Under the pieces are notes generated by a model. That model was not told where the DNA came from and made no database searches. It saw only the letters and a program-made list of their open reading frames with translations. From Alkalibacterium sp034520745 (GTDB taxonomy: Bacteria; Bacillota; Bacilli; Lactobacillales; Carnobacteriaceae_A): a stretch of DNA of 64,000 bases. A program made the position numbers and the translations under genes. Below, piece after piece: positions 27,478 through 37,008 of this stretch. Position 1 is the first letter of the stretch, and each line of letters starts with the position of its first letter. Location: assembly GCA_034520745.1 (NCBI GenBank), contig JAXHNF010000002.1:1-64000 (forward strand). The letters run 5' to 3'.

Positions 27478-30317
27478 TTATCTGATCGGGCAGACACCTG
27501 ACGAACAGGATTCCATTGTTTCCAGATCAGCTTCTGTTTCGCTTTTTTCAAAGGCATGGAGCAGACCTGCATCAAACGGTCGCATTGAAGCCTTGAGCTC
27601 CTCATAGGCTTCTCTCGAGCAGGCTTCATAAGGGGCGAGCGTGTACGTGCCGCCGTCATGACTCAGGAAGGAGACACCGACGAAATCATTCCAGCCGTCC
27701 CAGACGCGCTGTTCCGCCTGAGCCCATTCGCCCGGTTTCACATCGATCGTATTGGAGGCGTTGTGCTCGACGTATTCTTTCTGGAAACGGAAATACGTGT
27801 CGAACTGTTCATCCACTGAGGTATCTTCTTTGGTGCGTTTCGAACCGCTGGCGACAGGGAAGTCGATGACGACTGTTCTGGCCAGAGCAATGATTTCTTC
27901 TTTTGCTAGTTCATTCTGATCGTAGACATTGTTCGTGCCGATTTCAGCGTGGATTTTCCAGCCAAGTTCTTTCGCCACTTTGACCAGTGGATCCGTTGCA
28001 TTGATACGGACACGGCGGATGTAGTACGGGCTGTGACTCATGTGCACACCGGGAGAAACACCGCCGGCCACCTGTGACAGGGTGCCTTCAGGTTTAACCG
28101 TTGTCGCTAAGAGCGGTGCATTGACACGCAGGGTCTTGGCATATTCATCAGCGGCATGTCTGGATGCATCACGCAGTTCGTTCATCCATTTCACTTCGTC
28201 TTCTTCACTGGCATCAACAAGCGCCAGCGCATCTTTCCAGCCGGTCACTGAGGTACCGATGAGGCGGTCACGCTGCTGGATCTCATTCCATGAATCGATC
28301 TCCAGAGGTGTCAGCGTCATGCGCAGACCGATGCGGGCAGAAAGTTCCTGCGCGCGTTTCAGACCGTCTATGTCCAGACTGCGGGTGCCGTCTTCGTTCT
28401 CCTGGACGAAGGCTTTCACGTTGATCGTCGTCAGGTTGCAGACCCCTTTGGAATCCAGAATAATTTCTCCGCAGGGATTGACGCCTTCTGCATTCGGACG
28501 GCGGCGACGCGCTTCTTCCATATTGAAGAAACCGGGCTCGCCTTCCAGCTGCATCATTTCAAAAACGAGATGCAAAAAGTCACGGGACGGTTTTTTCTCG
28601 AATGCGATGGAGTTGTTGCTCATGCGGCGGTGATCCAGTCCTTCACGGCGGTCACCGACAGCTTTCAGATTGTCGAACCAGCCTGGTTTGATCCCGGCCT
28701 CTTCCAGGAGTTGACCGATTTTTTTATGCTGTTCAAGCTGCGCTTCTGTCCAGATGCCGTTCATGCCGTATTTAGCGAACATGGATTCATGATCATCGGC
28801 ATCGAACAGGAATATTTCTGCAGTTCGGCGAACCATTACTATTAGGTTCCTATACCTTATATTGCTATAAGGATTAGACTATATCTTCACTCAAAGGCGT
28901 TACTCTTTGATGCTCCCTGTTTCCACCTTGTCAGGTGTACTCTACTCGCTTCTTCACTCGTGCCCCCAAAGCAGGAGTTATGCTTTCGATAGTCGTTACA
29001 GGTTCCCTGCGCCGGCAGGGCTTCCCTCGGTATTGTCTTCTGATAAAAGAGTTCCACCGATAAAAAGGAGTGTTTTTTAATGTTGGAGGCATTCGCCGTT
29101 TGTTAACCACCAACAACGACATTCGCGCCGATCAGGTTACCGATATCCAGAATGTGTACCGGACGGACCTTGCCGTAGCCTTTGTCGTCTGTTTCGATCG
29201 GAGCCAGATACGGATCGACTTCGTTTTTAAGCACCTTGTCGATGCCTTCGAACATTTCTTTCAGTGGGGAAGGTCCGGAAGCCGTCCCGCCGAACGTTTT
29301 CAGGCGCTCACCTTCAGGCCGGACACTGTTGTAGCTGACCTTAATGGTATGGATCTCTTCGTTCTCTTTTTTCGTCAGCAAGCTCAAATATTCATTAAGT
29401 GATTCGACCCAGCCTTCCTTGGAATCACCGACATAGATTTTTGCGTAGCCGTTCTCCATTTTGACCACTTTTGTATTTTCAAGCCTTTTTTCTACTGGAA
29501 CGGGCTTGTATTCAGAGTGAAGCAGTGTTGTATTCGTTCTGATTTCAGCCATGTTTTTTACTGTTTTTTTCGTTGCTTTAAATCCTACGCCAGTCAAGCG
29601 TATACTTGGACTATATCTTACCTATGAACGTTACGTCATAAGTCCTTGCGCTTGGCGCCACGATTTTCACGTGATCGCTACTCTACTCAGTTTTCATACG
29701 ATGTCCTCTCGACAATGTATGACCTTTTCGATAGTCTCTACACCTTCAGTATGCTTGCCCGATAATTTCTTAGTGAGACAAGATACAGCTTGGCACGATA
29801 TTGGCTTAACAGCTTTCATCGTTAGCACACGTAATTGTGCACACCCTGTTTTTACAGGTTCACAAGGTTTAAGGTCGGCACTGGGCTATATTACCTTACC
29901 GACCATGAGGAGATAGAAGAGTTCGCCTAAATCTTCCCATGTTTCAATAGACAAGAACGAACAGTTGAAGTTGCCCAAAGCAAAATCTTTATTCACTTTC
30001 TCGTTAGCGTTACCGAGCCAGAGCGTGCGGCCGGAAGTGAACTGTTTCGTGTTATAGATATTTTCAAATAGTTCTTTGGCTTCTTCGCGCATCTGTTTCA
30101 GATGGATAGAGTAGCCGATTTTCTTCAGATGCTTGTATTCCAGTGCCATGTTGTATTCAATGGCGCGTTTGACCGTTTCATGCCAGTATTCTCTGCGGCC
30201 TTTATCTTCAAGCCAGCGTGAATAAGTACGACTGTAGACAAATTCTCCAAGTTCATTGAGTGGATTGGGACGCTTGGCTACGTAGTCTTCTACGTAGGAA
30301 GTGGGTAAAAATTCCAT
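27478..30317 (-). CDS. Class II (adenosylcobalamin-dependent) ribonucleoside-triphosphate reductase, split by two group I introns
   Basis: Makes deoxyribonucleotides using adenosylcobalamin. Three coding parts join in frame: 30317-29898, 29594-29106 and 28833-27478, giving 754 residues, close to the about 740 of the lactobacillar monomeric RTPR. Landmarks: SGRTLWLGNANEK, the substrate cysteine in NFNCSFL, TGVGFKATKK, GANVVVGG-VRRTAEIFLFD across intron 2, NPCGEIILDSKGVCNLTTIN with the radical-site cysteines, and the C-terminal redox pair CSSGVCPIR. Start ATG 30317 behind AAAGGAGAGGAAG. NrdR-like boxes lie upstream, and cobalamin-uptake genes follow. Exons carry no frameshift, so the gene should work if the introns splice. 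Confidence 0.9.
28834..29105 (-). ncRNA. Group I intron 2 in the ribonucleotide reductase gene, 272 nt, no ORF
   Basis: Interrupts the codons for GANVVVGG and VRRTAEI. Read on the minus strand, the 5' exon ends in T and the intron ends in G, as required. The internal guide at 29082-29090 (GCCTCCAAC) pairs with the exon end GTTGGTGGT at eight of nine positions, with the U-G pair at the splice site. P7 elements: R with ACGACTATCGAAAG (GACTA core at 28990-28994) and S with AAGATATAGTC (28877-28887). GAGTAGAGTA is shared with intron 1, suggesting common origin. Too short for a homing endonuclease gene. Confidence 0.85.
29595..29897 (-). ncRNA. Group I intron 1 in the ribonucleotide reductase gene, 303 nt, no ORF
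   Basis: Inserted between the codons for FYLLMVG and TGVGFKA. The guide GCCGACC (29873-29879) pairs perfectly with the exon end GGTCGGT, ending in the expected U-G wobble, and the intron's last base is G. The catalytic-core elements are classic: R as GTGTAGAGACTATCG (core near 29732) and S as AAGATATAGTCC (29608-29619), pairing GACTA with TAGTC to form P7. Removing 303 nt restores the reading frame exactly. No endonuclease or maturase ORF is present, so it depends on self-splicing or host factors. Confidence 0.9.
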
Positions 30318-30346
30318 AGGTGTAACTTCCTCTCCTTTGTATTATT

Positions 30347-30396
30347 ACACTATATATGGTATCAGATACCCGATCGATACACAACATATATTGTTT
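30347..30396. promoter_or_regulatory. Tandem NrdR-like boxes before the ribonucleotide reductase gene
   Basis: ACACTATATATGGTAT (30347) and ACAACATATATTGTTT (30381) match the NrdR box ACACWATATATWGTGT at about 14 and 13 of 16 positions, 34 bases apart (about three helical turns), the usual pairing for this repressor of ribonucleotide reductase genes. Consensus match only; nrdR itself is not in the window. Confidence 0.5.
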
Positions 30397-30452
30397 TGTT
30401 AAATTTTTGTGACAATCGCTTTATCCTATTGACATGGCTCAACAGCAAAGAA

Positions 30453-30494
30453 AAAAGCCCTTAACCCGAAAAAGCGGGATAAGAGCTTTTAAAA
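30453..30494 (-). terminator. Terminator of aldo/keto reductase gene
   Basis: AAAGCCCTTAACCCG and CGGGATAAGAGCTTT form a stem with T-run on the minus strand, 15 bases past the stop at 30507. Confidence 0.7.
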
Positions 30495-30506
30495 TTTCTC
30501 TGGTTT

Positions 30507-31490
30507 TTAGTATGGACCGCGAATGTGATCGTGCACGTTTTCCCAGTAAAAATCATTGATGCGTTTCAGTTCATCCTGACTGAAGTCTCTGACTTCGAGT
30601 GACTTCAGGTTGTCGAGCACCTGTTTTTCATTTTTGAAGCCTGGGATGACACTGGTCACGGCTTCCTGCTGCATGACCCATTTCAATGCGGCACGCACGA
30701 GACTGCTGCGGTCATCTGCCATCCAGGAGATCTGATCACTCAATTCCACACCTTTTTCGAACGGCAGTCCGCCGAAGGTTTCGCCGACATTGAAGGCCTG
30801 GCCGTCTTTGTTGAAGTTACGGTGATCGTCTTCTTCGAATGTGTGGTTTTTCGAGAACTTCCCGGTAAGCAGGCCGCTGGCTAACGGTACACGGGCGAGG
30901 ATGCCGACATTTTTTTCCTGAGCCTTCGGAAACAGTTCCTTCAAAGGTTTCTGTCTCAAAGCATTGAAAATGACCTGCAGCGCGCTGGCATTGGTGTTGT
31001 TGAGGACGTAAAGTCCTTCTTCATCCGTTTCGACACTGACACCGTAGCTCCTGATCTTGCCTTCTTTTTTCAGTTTTTCCAGTATCGGGAAGACATCTGT
31101 TTCCTTGAGCATCTTGAGCGGGGCACAGTGGATCTGGTAAAGATCGATCGTTTCCCTGTTCAGGCGACGCAGACTGTTTTCAAGGTAAGTACGGATCTGC
31201 TCTTCCGTATAATTGGCCGGATCGTCGATATCGCCCATACGCGTGAATTTCGTTGCGATATGGATGGAATCCTCTTTCCCTTTTGTAGCTTTCGCCAGCA
31301 GCTCTTCACTGTGGCCCCCGCCGTAAACGTCAGCGGTATCGAAAAAGTTCACGCCTGCTTCGATGGCGCGGTTCAGACCTTTTAAGGCTTCCTCGTCGTC
31401 GTGCTGACCCCAGCTGCCGCCGATGGCCCATGTCCCGAAGCCGAGTTCGCTGATTTCAAGACCCGAATCTCCCAATTGATTATACTTCAT
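30507..31490 (-). CDS. Aldo/keto reductase
   Basis: 327 residues, intact. NADPH-dependent reductase with a TIM barrel. Catalytic tetrad visible: Asp in NFFDTADVYGGGHSEE, Tyr in the same motif, Lys in HIATKFTRMG and His in DLYQIHCAP. The C-terminal nucleotide-binding stretch is ALKWVMQQEAVTSVIPGFKN. It resembles the AKR11/IolS-YhdN group found in many Firmicutes. Monocistronic; it ends at its own terminator. Physiological substrate unknown. Confidence 0.9.
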   Translation of the reverse strand: MKYNQLGDSGLEISELGFGTWAIGGSWGQHDDEEALKGLNRAIEAGVNFFDTADVYGGGHSEELLAKATKGKEDSIHIATKFTRMGDIDDPANYTEEQIRTYLENSLRRLNRETIDLYQIHCAPLKMLKETDVFPILEKLKKEGKIRSYGVSVETDEEGLYVLNNTNASALQVIFNALRQKPLKELFPKAQEKNVGILARVPLASGLLTGKFSKNHTFEEDDHRNFNKDGQAFNVGETFGGLPFEKGVELSDQISWMADDRSSLVRAALKWVMQQEAVTSVIPGFKNEKQVLDNLKSLEVRDFSQDELKRINDFYWENVHDHIRGPY

Positions 31491-31685
31491 TTAATCTACT
31501 CCTTTTTGTTGTTCTAGAAATAGTATACCACACAATAAGTAAGCGGTTTAAATAAATGTTCTTTTTTCTGAAATCGATTAGTCAGTTTTTCATGAGAAAA
31601 TGACCGTCACGGAAAACTGACAAATGTTCCCGTTTTTGGTAAAATAACCAGGACTATTAATATTAGGAAAAACGGAGGCGGGAAC

Positions 31686-31942
31686 ATGGAAGAAATCATG
31701 ATCGAATTTTATAAAGGCAAAGACGAGCAGGTATTTCTTGAAGCCTGGCAGGGAAATACGGAACGCTGAACGACGACGAGATCGATGATCTGTATGCCGA
31801 TATCGCTGATGCCATTGATGAAGCTGTAAAAAAAGGCGAGCATGAACTGGGAGAGCCTTTCGACTATAAAGGTGTGCGCGTCGGGAAGTCCGACTATAAT
31901 GCGTTCCATTCCCTGTACCTGTTCGAGGACGCAGGGGACTGA
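31686..31942 (+). CDS. Small acidic hypothetical protein, one frameshift
   Basis: ATG 31686 behind CGGAGGCGGGAAC gives MEEIMIEFYKGKDEQVFLEA; near 31757 the frame shifts and continues YGTLNDDEIDDLYADIADAI, then KGEHELGEPFDYKGVRVG, stopping at 31942. About 85 residues, strongly acidic, mostly helical by pattern, no membrane segment. It lies 18 bases before uvrC and is probably cotranscribed. I do not recognise a family; two-base shift is likely an indel in the data because both halves read as one coherent protein. Confidence 0.5.
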
Positions 31943-31960
31943 ACGTGAAGGAGGTGTTTT

Positions 31961-33763
31961 TTGGCGAACGAACTGATCGAAAATAAACTGAAGCTGCTTC
32001 CGGATCTGCCGGGGTGCTACATCATGAAAAACGAGAATGACGAGATCATTTATATCGGTAAAGCCAAGAACCTGAAAAACCGAGTGCGGTCTTATTTCCG
32101 CGGCGAGCATGAAGGCAAGACAAAGCGTCTGGTCGAAGATATCGTGGATTACGAAACGATCGTCACGGGTTCGGACAAAGAAGCCCTCCTGCTGGAAGTC
32201 ACATTGATCCAGAAACACCAGCCGAAGTACAATATCCGCTTGAAGCGCGGCACGAGTTACCCGTATCTGAAGATCACGAATGAACGCGATCCGCAGCTGG
32301 TGATCACGTCGGAAGTGGAGCAGGACGGGGCCTACTATTTTGGCCCGTATCCGGATGTCTGGGCAGCCTCGGAGACAAAGCAGCTGATCCAGAAGATATA
32401 CCCGCTGCGAAAATGCAACGGCTACCAGAAACGTGCCTGCCTGTACTATCACATCGGTCAGTGCATCGGTCCGTGCGATCACGAGGTGCCGGTCGAGGAA
32501 TACGAGGCCCAGATCAGACGCATCAAATCCTTTTTGAACGGGAACGTGTCGGATATCAAACGCGATTTGAAGCAGAAGATGCAGGAAGCGGCTGAAGAGA
32601 TGAATTATGAGCGCGCAGCCGAATTTCGGGACCAGATCTCCTACATCGAACGAACAGTCGAAAAACAGTCCATCATTTCAGGCAATTTTACAGCCAGAGA
32701 CTTCTTCAATTATTATATGGACAAGGGCTGGATCTCGATTCAGGTCTTTTTTGTTCGTCAGGCAACGCTGATCAAGCGCGAAGCCACGATGTTCCCCATC
32801 ATCGATACGCCGGAGGAAGAACTGATGAGCTTTATCCTTCAGTATTATGATGACAAGAACAATCAGAAACCCAAAGAAGTCTATGTGCCGGCTACCGTCG
32901 ACACGCAGCTCCTGGAAGAGGCGCTGGAAACGAAAGTCTTCAGTCCCAAGCGCGGACGGAAGAAGGAACTGCTTGATCTGACGGGAAAAAACAGCGAGAT
33001 CGCTCTGAAGCAGAAGTTCAGACTGATCGAGATGAGGGAACAGAAGACCACCGGGGCCATCGAAGAACTTTCAGAAGTGATGGGGCTCCCTTACATCGAA
33101 CGGATCGAGGCTTTCGACCATTCGAACATTCAGGGGACGAACCCCGTATCGGCCATGGTGTCTTTCAAGGACGGCGTGCCGGATAAAAACAATTACCGTA
33201 AATACAAGATCAGGACAGTGATCGGCAGCAATGAGTTCGCCACGACCCAGGAAGTGATCAGGCGACGTTACTCGCGCCTGCTGAAAGAAAAGAAAGAGAT
33301 GCCGGATCTGATCCTCATGGATGGCGGGAAAGTTCAGGTCAATGCGGCGATCGACGTGCTGGAAAACGAATTCGGACTGGATATTCCCGTAGCCGGAATG
33401 GTGAAAGACAAGAAGCACCGCACGGCCGGTCTGATCTTCGGGGACGAACTGGAACCGGTCATTCTGAATCCGAGGAGTCAGGCCTTTCACCTGGTGCAGC
33501 GCATCCAGGAGGAAGTCCACCGGTTTGCCATCACTTTCCACCGCAACGTCCGGGGAAGAACAGCTTCACGAGTCAGCTGGATGACATTGAAGGAGTAGGG
33601 CCGAAGACACGGACCAAAGTGCCTGCGTCACTTCAAGTCGATGAACAAGCTTAAAAACGCGGACATAAAGGAACTCACTGCTCTGGGTATCCCGGAAAAA
33701 GTCGCCGAACGGATCAAATCGGCAGTGAAAGAAAGGGTTCAGTCAGGAGAGACGGATGATTAG
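31961..33763 (+). CDS. uvrC: Excinuclease ABC subunit C, two C-terminal frameshifts
   Basis: Makes the dual incisions in nucleotide excision repair with UvrA and UvrB. TTG 31961 follows GAAGGAGGTG. Domains in order: GIY-YIG nuclease (LPGCYIMKN, YIGKAKNLKNRV, residues 12-95), cysteine-containing segment CLYYHIGQCIGPC, UVR domain AEEMNYERAAEFRDQI near 210, RNase H-like second nuclease (EAFDHSNIQGTNPVSAMV, LILMDGGKVQV) and a helix-hairpin-helix tail (DDIEGVGPKTRTKV), which is read in shifted frames after 33540 and near 33620. Reconstructed length about 600, normal. Stop overlaps the GNAT start. Confidence 0.9.
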
Positions 33764-34323
33764 AGAGGCACGCAGAGAAGATGCAGAAGAGATCATGGAA
33801 TTATTCAAGATCATTCTGGAGGACATGGAACTGCCGATCATGGAAAAAGTCAGCTGGGCCAAGTTGAAGCCCGCCCTGGTCGAGGCTGCCAGACGGGATG
33901 ATTTCCGTCAGAGTTTCAGGAATGCGATCGTCAAGGAAGCTGGCGGCAAGGTGGCAGGATTCTGTTTCGGCTATAAAGGTGAACTGAGCGATGAGGTGGA
34001 TGAATCGCTGGCAGTGATTTTGAAGGCGCATGATCTTCCCTTGTTTGAAACGTTTGATGATTCGGAGACATTCAAAGGGGAATGGTATCTGGATTCGCTG
34101 GTCACCCATCCTGATCACAGAGGTCAGGGAATCGGCAAGGAACTGATGGCAGCGGCCTTTACCCGAGCACGCAGAGAGGGGATGACGGTCGTTAGGTCTG
34201 AACGTGGACCATGGTAACCCGCGGGCAAGAGCTCTATATGAACGCCAGGGTTTCAAAAAGACAGGCGAAATCGTCCTGGCCGGTCACCGGTATGATCACA
34301 TGCAGAAGCATTTAGAAGTATAA
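33756..34323 (+). CDS. GNAT-family N-acetyltransferase, one frameshift
   Basis: Starts MIREARREDAEEIMELFK at 33756, overlapping the uvrC stop by eight bases. Acetyl-CoA loop: LDSLVTHPDHRGQGIGKELM near residue 125. Near 34193 the frame shifts and the family's last part follows, GLNVDHGNPRARALYERQGF then MQKHLEV, ending at 34323. Total about 188 residues, normal for GNAT. The acetylated substrate is unknown. The operon position after uvrC is probably only coincidental coupling. Confidence 0.75.
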
Positions 34324-34381
34324 AAAACTCATGGGTCAAGTGAGAGCGGAAGGCTCTTTAACTTGACTCATGAGTTTTTTT
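34324..34381. terminator. Bidirectional terminator
   Basis: AAAAACTCATGGGTCAAGT and ACTTGACTCATGAGTTTTTTT form a long stem between the convergent GNAT and LURP-one genes. Confidence 0.85.
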
Positions 34382-34383
34382 GA

Positions 34384-34974
34384 TTAATCGAATTTCTCTT
34401 TTCTGAACAATCGGCGCTTGATCTTCATCCACACGGGATGCATGAAGCCCAGGCTGTACTTTTCCTGCCGGTATTTCTTCCAGACAGGTTCTCTGTTTTC
34501 AGCATAATGATCTAAAAGTACCGCGACTGCACAGGCTATGGGAGCATCCTGCTCATTAATAAAATCGATGCTGTAGAATTCTCCCATGTAGCTGATGTTC
34601 TTATCGATCGTGCCTATTTTTTTGCCGAAGCGCCTTACGGTAAACTGTTTCTTTTCAAAATCGCCGGTGATGATCCAGTTCAGTCGTGTAAGAGTGAAAA
34701 ACGGATTTTTGATTCCCTTGAGTCCCGGCCGTTTTTTAAGGCTGCCGATTTTATGGCCGTCTTTATACAGACGGAATTTTGGAAAAAGGGACAGGATCAC
34801 CTGCCTGACATCAAGGACGCGCGTGCCGTCCAGTCTGAAGACAGAAAGCTTGTCTCCGACGCGTCCCCATTTGCCGACGATGAGATACACTTCCCGTCCG
34901 GTGATATCCTTTACGATCATACGGTCTTGTTTGGACATAAACTCCTGATTGATAAAGTAACGAACCATTTCCAT
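34384..34974 (-). CDS. LURP-one/YxjI-like protein
   Basis: 196 residues, intact. The pattern FSVRRFGKK-like beta strands (DRMIVKDITGREVYLIVGK, KLSVFRLDGTRVLDVRQV, LNWIITGDFEKKQFTVRRFG) matches the LURP-one-related 12-stranded barrel, similar to Tubby C-terminal and scramblase folds. Basic C terminus (KIKRRLFRKEKF). No signal or membrane helix. Function in bacteria unknown. ATG 34974 behind AGAGGTG; ATG at codon 3 is an alternative. Confidence 0.7.
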   Translation of the reverse strand: MEMVRYFINQEFMSKQDRMIVKDITGREVYLIVGKWGRVGDKLSVFRLDGTRVLDVRQVILSLFPKFRLYKDGHKIGSLKKRPGLKGIKNPFFTLTRLNWIITGDFEKKQFTVRRFGKKIGTIDKNISYMGEFYSIDFINEQDAPIACAVAVLLDHYAENREPVWKKYRQEKYSLGFMHPVWMKIKRRLFRKEKFD

Positions 34975-35036
34975 TCACCTCTAGTCCGTGTCTGATGGTC
35001 AACTTTTCTTTTATTATATCACTAGTCCCTGCAAAA

Positions 35037-35071
35037 ACAAAAAAGAGTGCAGAGAATAAATCCGCACCCCT
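35037..35071 (-). terminator. Weak terminator after yvrJ-like gene
   Basis: GTGC and GCAC close a short interrupted stem followed, on the minus strand, by a T-rich run just past the stop at 35079. Confidence 0.35.
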
Positions 35072-35078
35072 GTTTTGT

Positions 35079-35249
35079 TTAACCCTTGTGGCTGTGTGAC
35101 ATGACGGTTGTCAGATCTTTTAGAGCTAGAACGACCGCATCGATTTTGTTTTCCATTCGGTGCAGCAGAAAAAGCGAAATGAAGATGGGAAAGCCGACAT
35201 TCGCGATCATATCTAAAGCCGATGTGAAAAGTGTCAGTTGCGTATCCAT
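35079..35249 (-). CDS. YvrJ-family small membrane protein, 56 aa
   Basis: Found by reading the gap directly. ATG 35249 has a strong GAGAGGAGGAAG site. The product opens MDTQLTLFTSALDMIANVGF, continues PIFISLFLLHRMENKIDAVV and ends SHSHKG. One membrane helix starting at an NxGFP motif followed by a charged amphipathic helix is the YvrJ signature (Bacillus YvrJ about 50 residues). Function unknown. It lies 58 bases before, and on the same strand as, the gene whose stop is upstream; probably separate unit. Confidence 0.65.
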   Translation of the reverse strand: MDTQLTLFTSALDMIANVGFPIFISLFLLHRMENKIDAVVLALKDLTTVMSHSHKG

Positions 35250-35306
35250 AGTCTTCCTCCTCTCTACCTACAATAACGGGAGAAAGAGAGGAAGTGTAAC
35301 ATAAGG

Positions 35307-36131
35307 TTAAATGGACTCCTGTCTGTTCAGGCGGTAGCCGCTGTGAAAGACTGGACCGACGAATGCGTTGTACTTGAATCCAGCTTCGATGGCTTCAGTC
35401 ACAAAAACTTTTGCTTTTCTGATTGCTTCAACGGGTTCTAGCCCCTGCGCGATCCCCGCAGTGATGGCTGCGGCGAATGTGCAGCCCGCCCCGTGGTTGT
35501 TCGCGTTTTCGATTTTCTTAGAGGACATGGTGATGTACTCATTTCCGTCGTAGACCAGATCGATGGCTTCATCGCCGGTGAGGGATTTCCCGCCTTTGAC
35601 GACCACGACTTTTGCCCCTTTTTCATGAATGATCTTTGCTGCTTTTTTCATATCATCCAGCGTGAACAGCAGACCGAGCTCTGCCAGCTGGCCGGCTTCG
35701 AAGAGATTCGGTGTCGCCACCGCTGCCAGCGGGATCAGACGGTTTTTGATGGCTTCCACGTTTTCCGGATTCAAGACTTCATCCTCTCCTTTGCAGACCA
35801 TCACGGGATCGACGACCAGAGGCGTTTCGGGATGCTGCTCTATTTTGTCGGCGATGACTTCGACAACGTCCGCATTGGGGAGCATGCCTGTTTTGGCGGC
35901 ACCGATACCTGGTCCGGCAAAAGCTGTGACCAGCTGATCCTTCACGACCTGGGCACTGATGGCTGTGACGCCGTGGCTCCAGTCGTTTTCGGGGTCCATG
36001 GTCGCAATCGTTGTCAGAGCGGCGATGCCGTATGTTCCGTATTCGGCGAATGTTTTCAGATCGGCGGCGATCCCGGCTCCGCCGCTCGCATCATTTCCGG
36101 CAATCGTCAGTGTCAGTTTTGGCTGTGTCAT
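35307..36131 (-). CDS. pdxK: Pyridoxal/pyridoxine kinase (PdxK, ThiD-like)
   Basis: Phosphorylates B6 vitamers to pyridoxal 5'-phosphate precursors. ATG 36131 is chosen because GGAGGTTATAAC lies upstream; 274 residues. ThiD/PdxK landmarks: LTIAGNDASGGAGIAADLKT at the start, VVDPVMVCKGEDEVL, then NNHGAGCTFAAAITAG, where the anion hole carries the Cys found in Gram-positive PdxK/ThiD2 enzymes. HMP kinase activity cannot be excluded. Divergent from the sirtuin gene; intact. Confidence 0.8.
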   Translation of the reverse strand: MTQPKLTLTIAGNDASGGAGIAADLKTFAEYGTYGIAALTTIATMDPENDWSHGVTAISAQVVKDQLVTAFAGPGIGAAKTGMLPNADVVEVIADKIEQHPETPLVVDPVMVCKGEDEVLNPENVEAIKNRLIPLAAVATPNLFEAGQLAELGLLFTLDDMKKAAKIIHEKGAKVVVVKGGKSLTGDEAIDLVYDGNEYITMSSKKIENANNHGAGCTFAAAITAGIAQGLEPVEAIRKAKVFVTEAIEAGFKYNAFVGPVFHSGYRLNRQESI

Positions 36132-36280
36132 TGTTATAACCTCCATGATTTTACTTAACGTGTTAAAATACAGTTTATAGAGAAAGAAACAGTATTCTTT
36201 CATCCTGTCACCAGTATAATGGTTACCGGGATGATCCGCAAAGGAATAGGACACATGAGACTGATTAAGAGGAGGATAAC

Positions 36281-37008
36281 ATGACTTCAGTGAAAAGTGT
36301 GGCAGCGTGGCTTGACAGGCCTCAGAAAATCGCTGTGATAACAGGCGCCGGCATGTCTACGGAAAGTGGTATCCCGGATTTCAGGTCGGCAGAAGGTCTC
36401 TACAGTGAAGAGACGGGTCGAGGTATTTCTATGGAAGATGTGTTGAGTCACTCGTTCTTCAAAGCCCATCCTCAAAAATTTTACCGCTTATACTATGAAA
36501 AACTGCTGTTTCCGGATGCCCGGCCGAATCCGGGGCATTATTTTCTGAAAGAACTGGAAGTCCAGGGACACACGGTGACGATCATCACTCAGAACATCGA
36601 CGGTCTCCATCAGAAAGCGGGGAGCCAGCACGTTCTGGAACTGCACGGCAATGCGGGGCGAGTGGTCACGGCAAGCGGAATGCGAGCGGACATCAAAGAA
36701 GCGGCCCTGACTGAAAAAGGACTGGAAGTTAACGGAGAATGGGCGCGACCGGCCATCACGCTTTACGGCGAGGCTCTGGACAGAACGGTTCTGGAGCAAA
36801 GCATTCAGGCAGTCAGAGAGGCAGATATCCTGCTGGTCATGGGGACGAGCCTGAATGTCTATCCGGCTGCCGCATTGATCTATGACTACAGTGGACAGAA
36901 AAGTGCGCTCGTCAACAAAGGGAAGACACCGTCGGACAGGTTGTTTACGCTCTGGTCTTTGACAGTCCGATCAGTGAGTGGGTAGCAGAATTAAAATCAT
37001 ACCTGTAA
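36281..37008 (+). CDS. Sir2-family protein lacking the zinc cysteines, C-terminal frameshift
   Basis: NAD-dependent deacylase fold. Rossmann elements present: ITGAGMSTESGIPDFRS, TQNIDGLHQKAGS, catalytic His in ELHGNAGRV, then ITLYGEALD and MGTSLNVYPAA. The stretch between HGNAGR and ITLYGE (about 35 residues) normally carries two Cys-x-x-Cys pairs for zinc; here it has none. The region's length is nearly normal, so the residues are substituted rather than deleted. Near 36950 the frame shifts; the corrected tail LVFDSPISEWVAELKSYL stops at 37008. About 242 residues. RBS AGGAGGATA. Confidence 0.75.

Noticed and set aside
28834..29897. Inteins or insertion sequences as the cause of the breaks in the reductase gene
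   Set aside because: The inserts are 272 and 303 bases, have no open frame and no terminal repeats or target duplication, and carry group I core elements.
30318..30506. Cobalamin riboswitch before the class II reductase
   Set aside because: No B12-box-like sequence was found in this short leader; NrdR-like boxes explain the region better.
31709..32482. 257-residue minus-strand frame opposite uvrC start
   Set aside because: Antisense shadow; composition rich in residues typical of reversed codons and no binding site.
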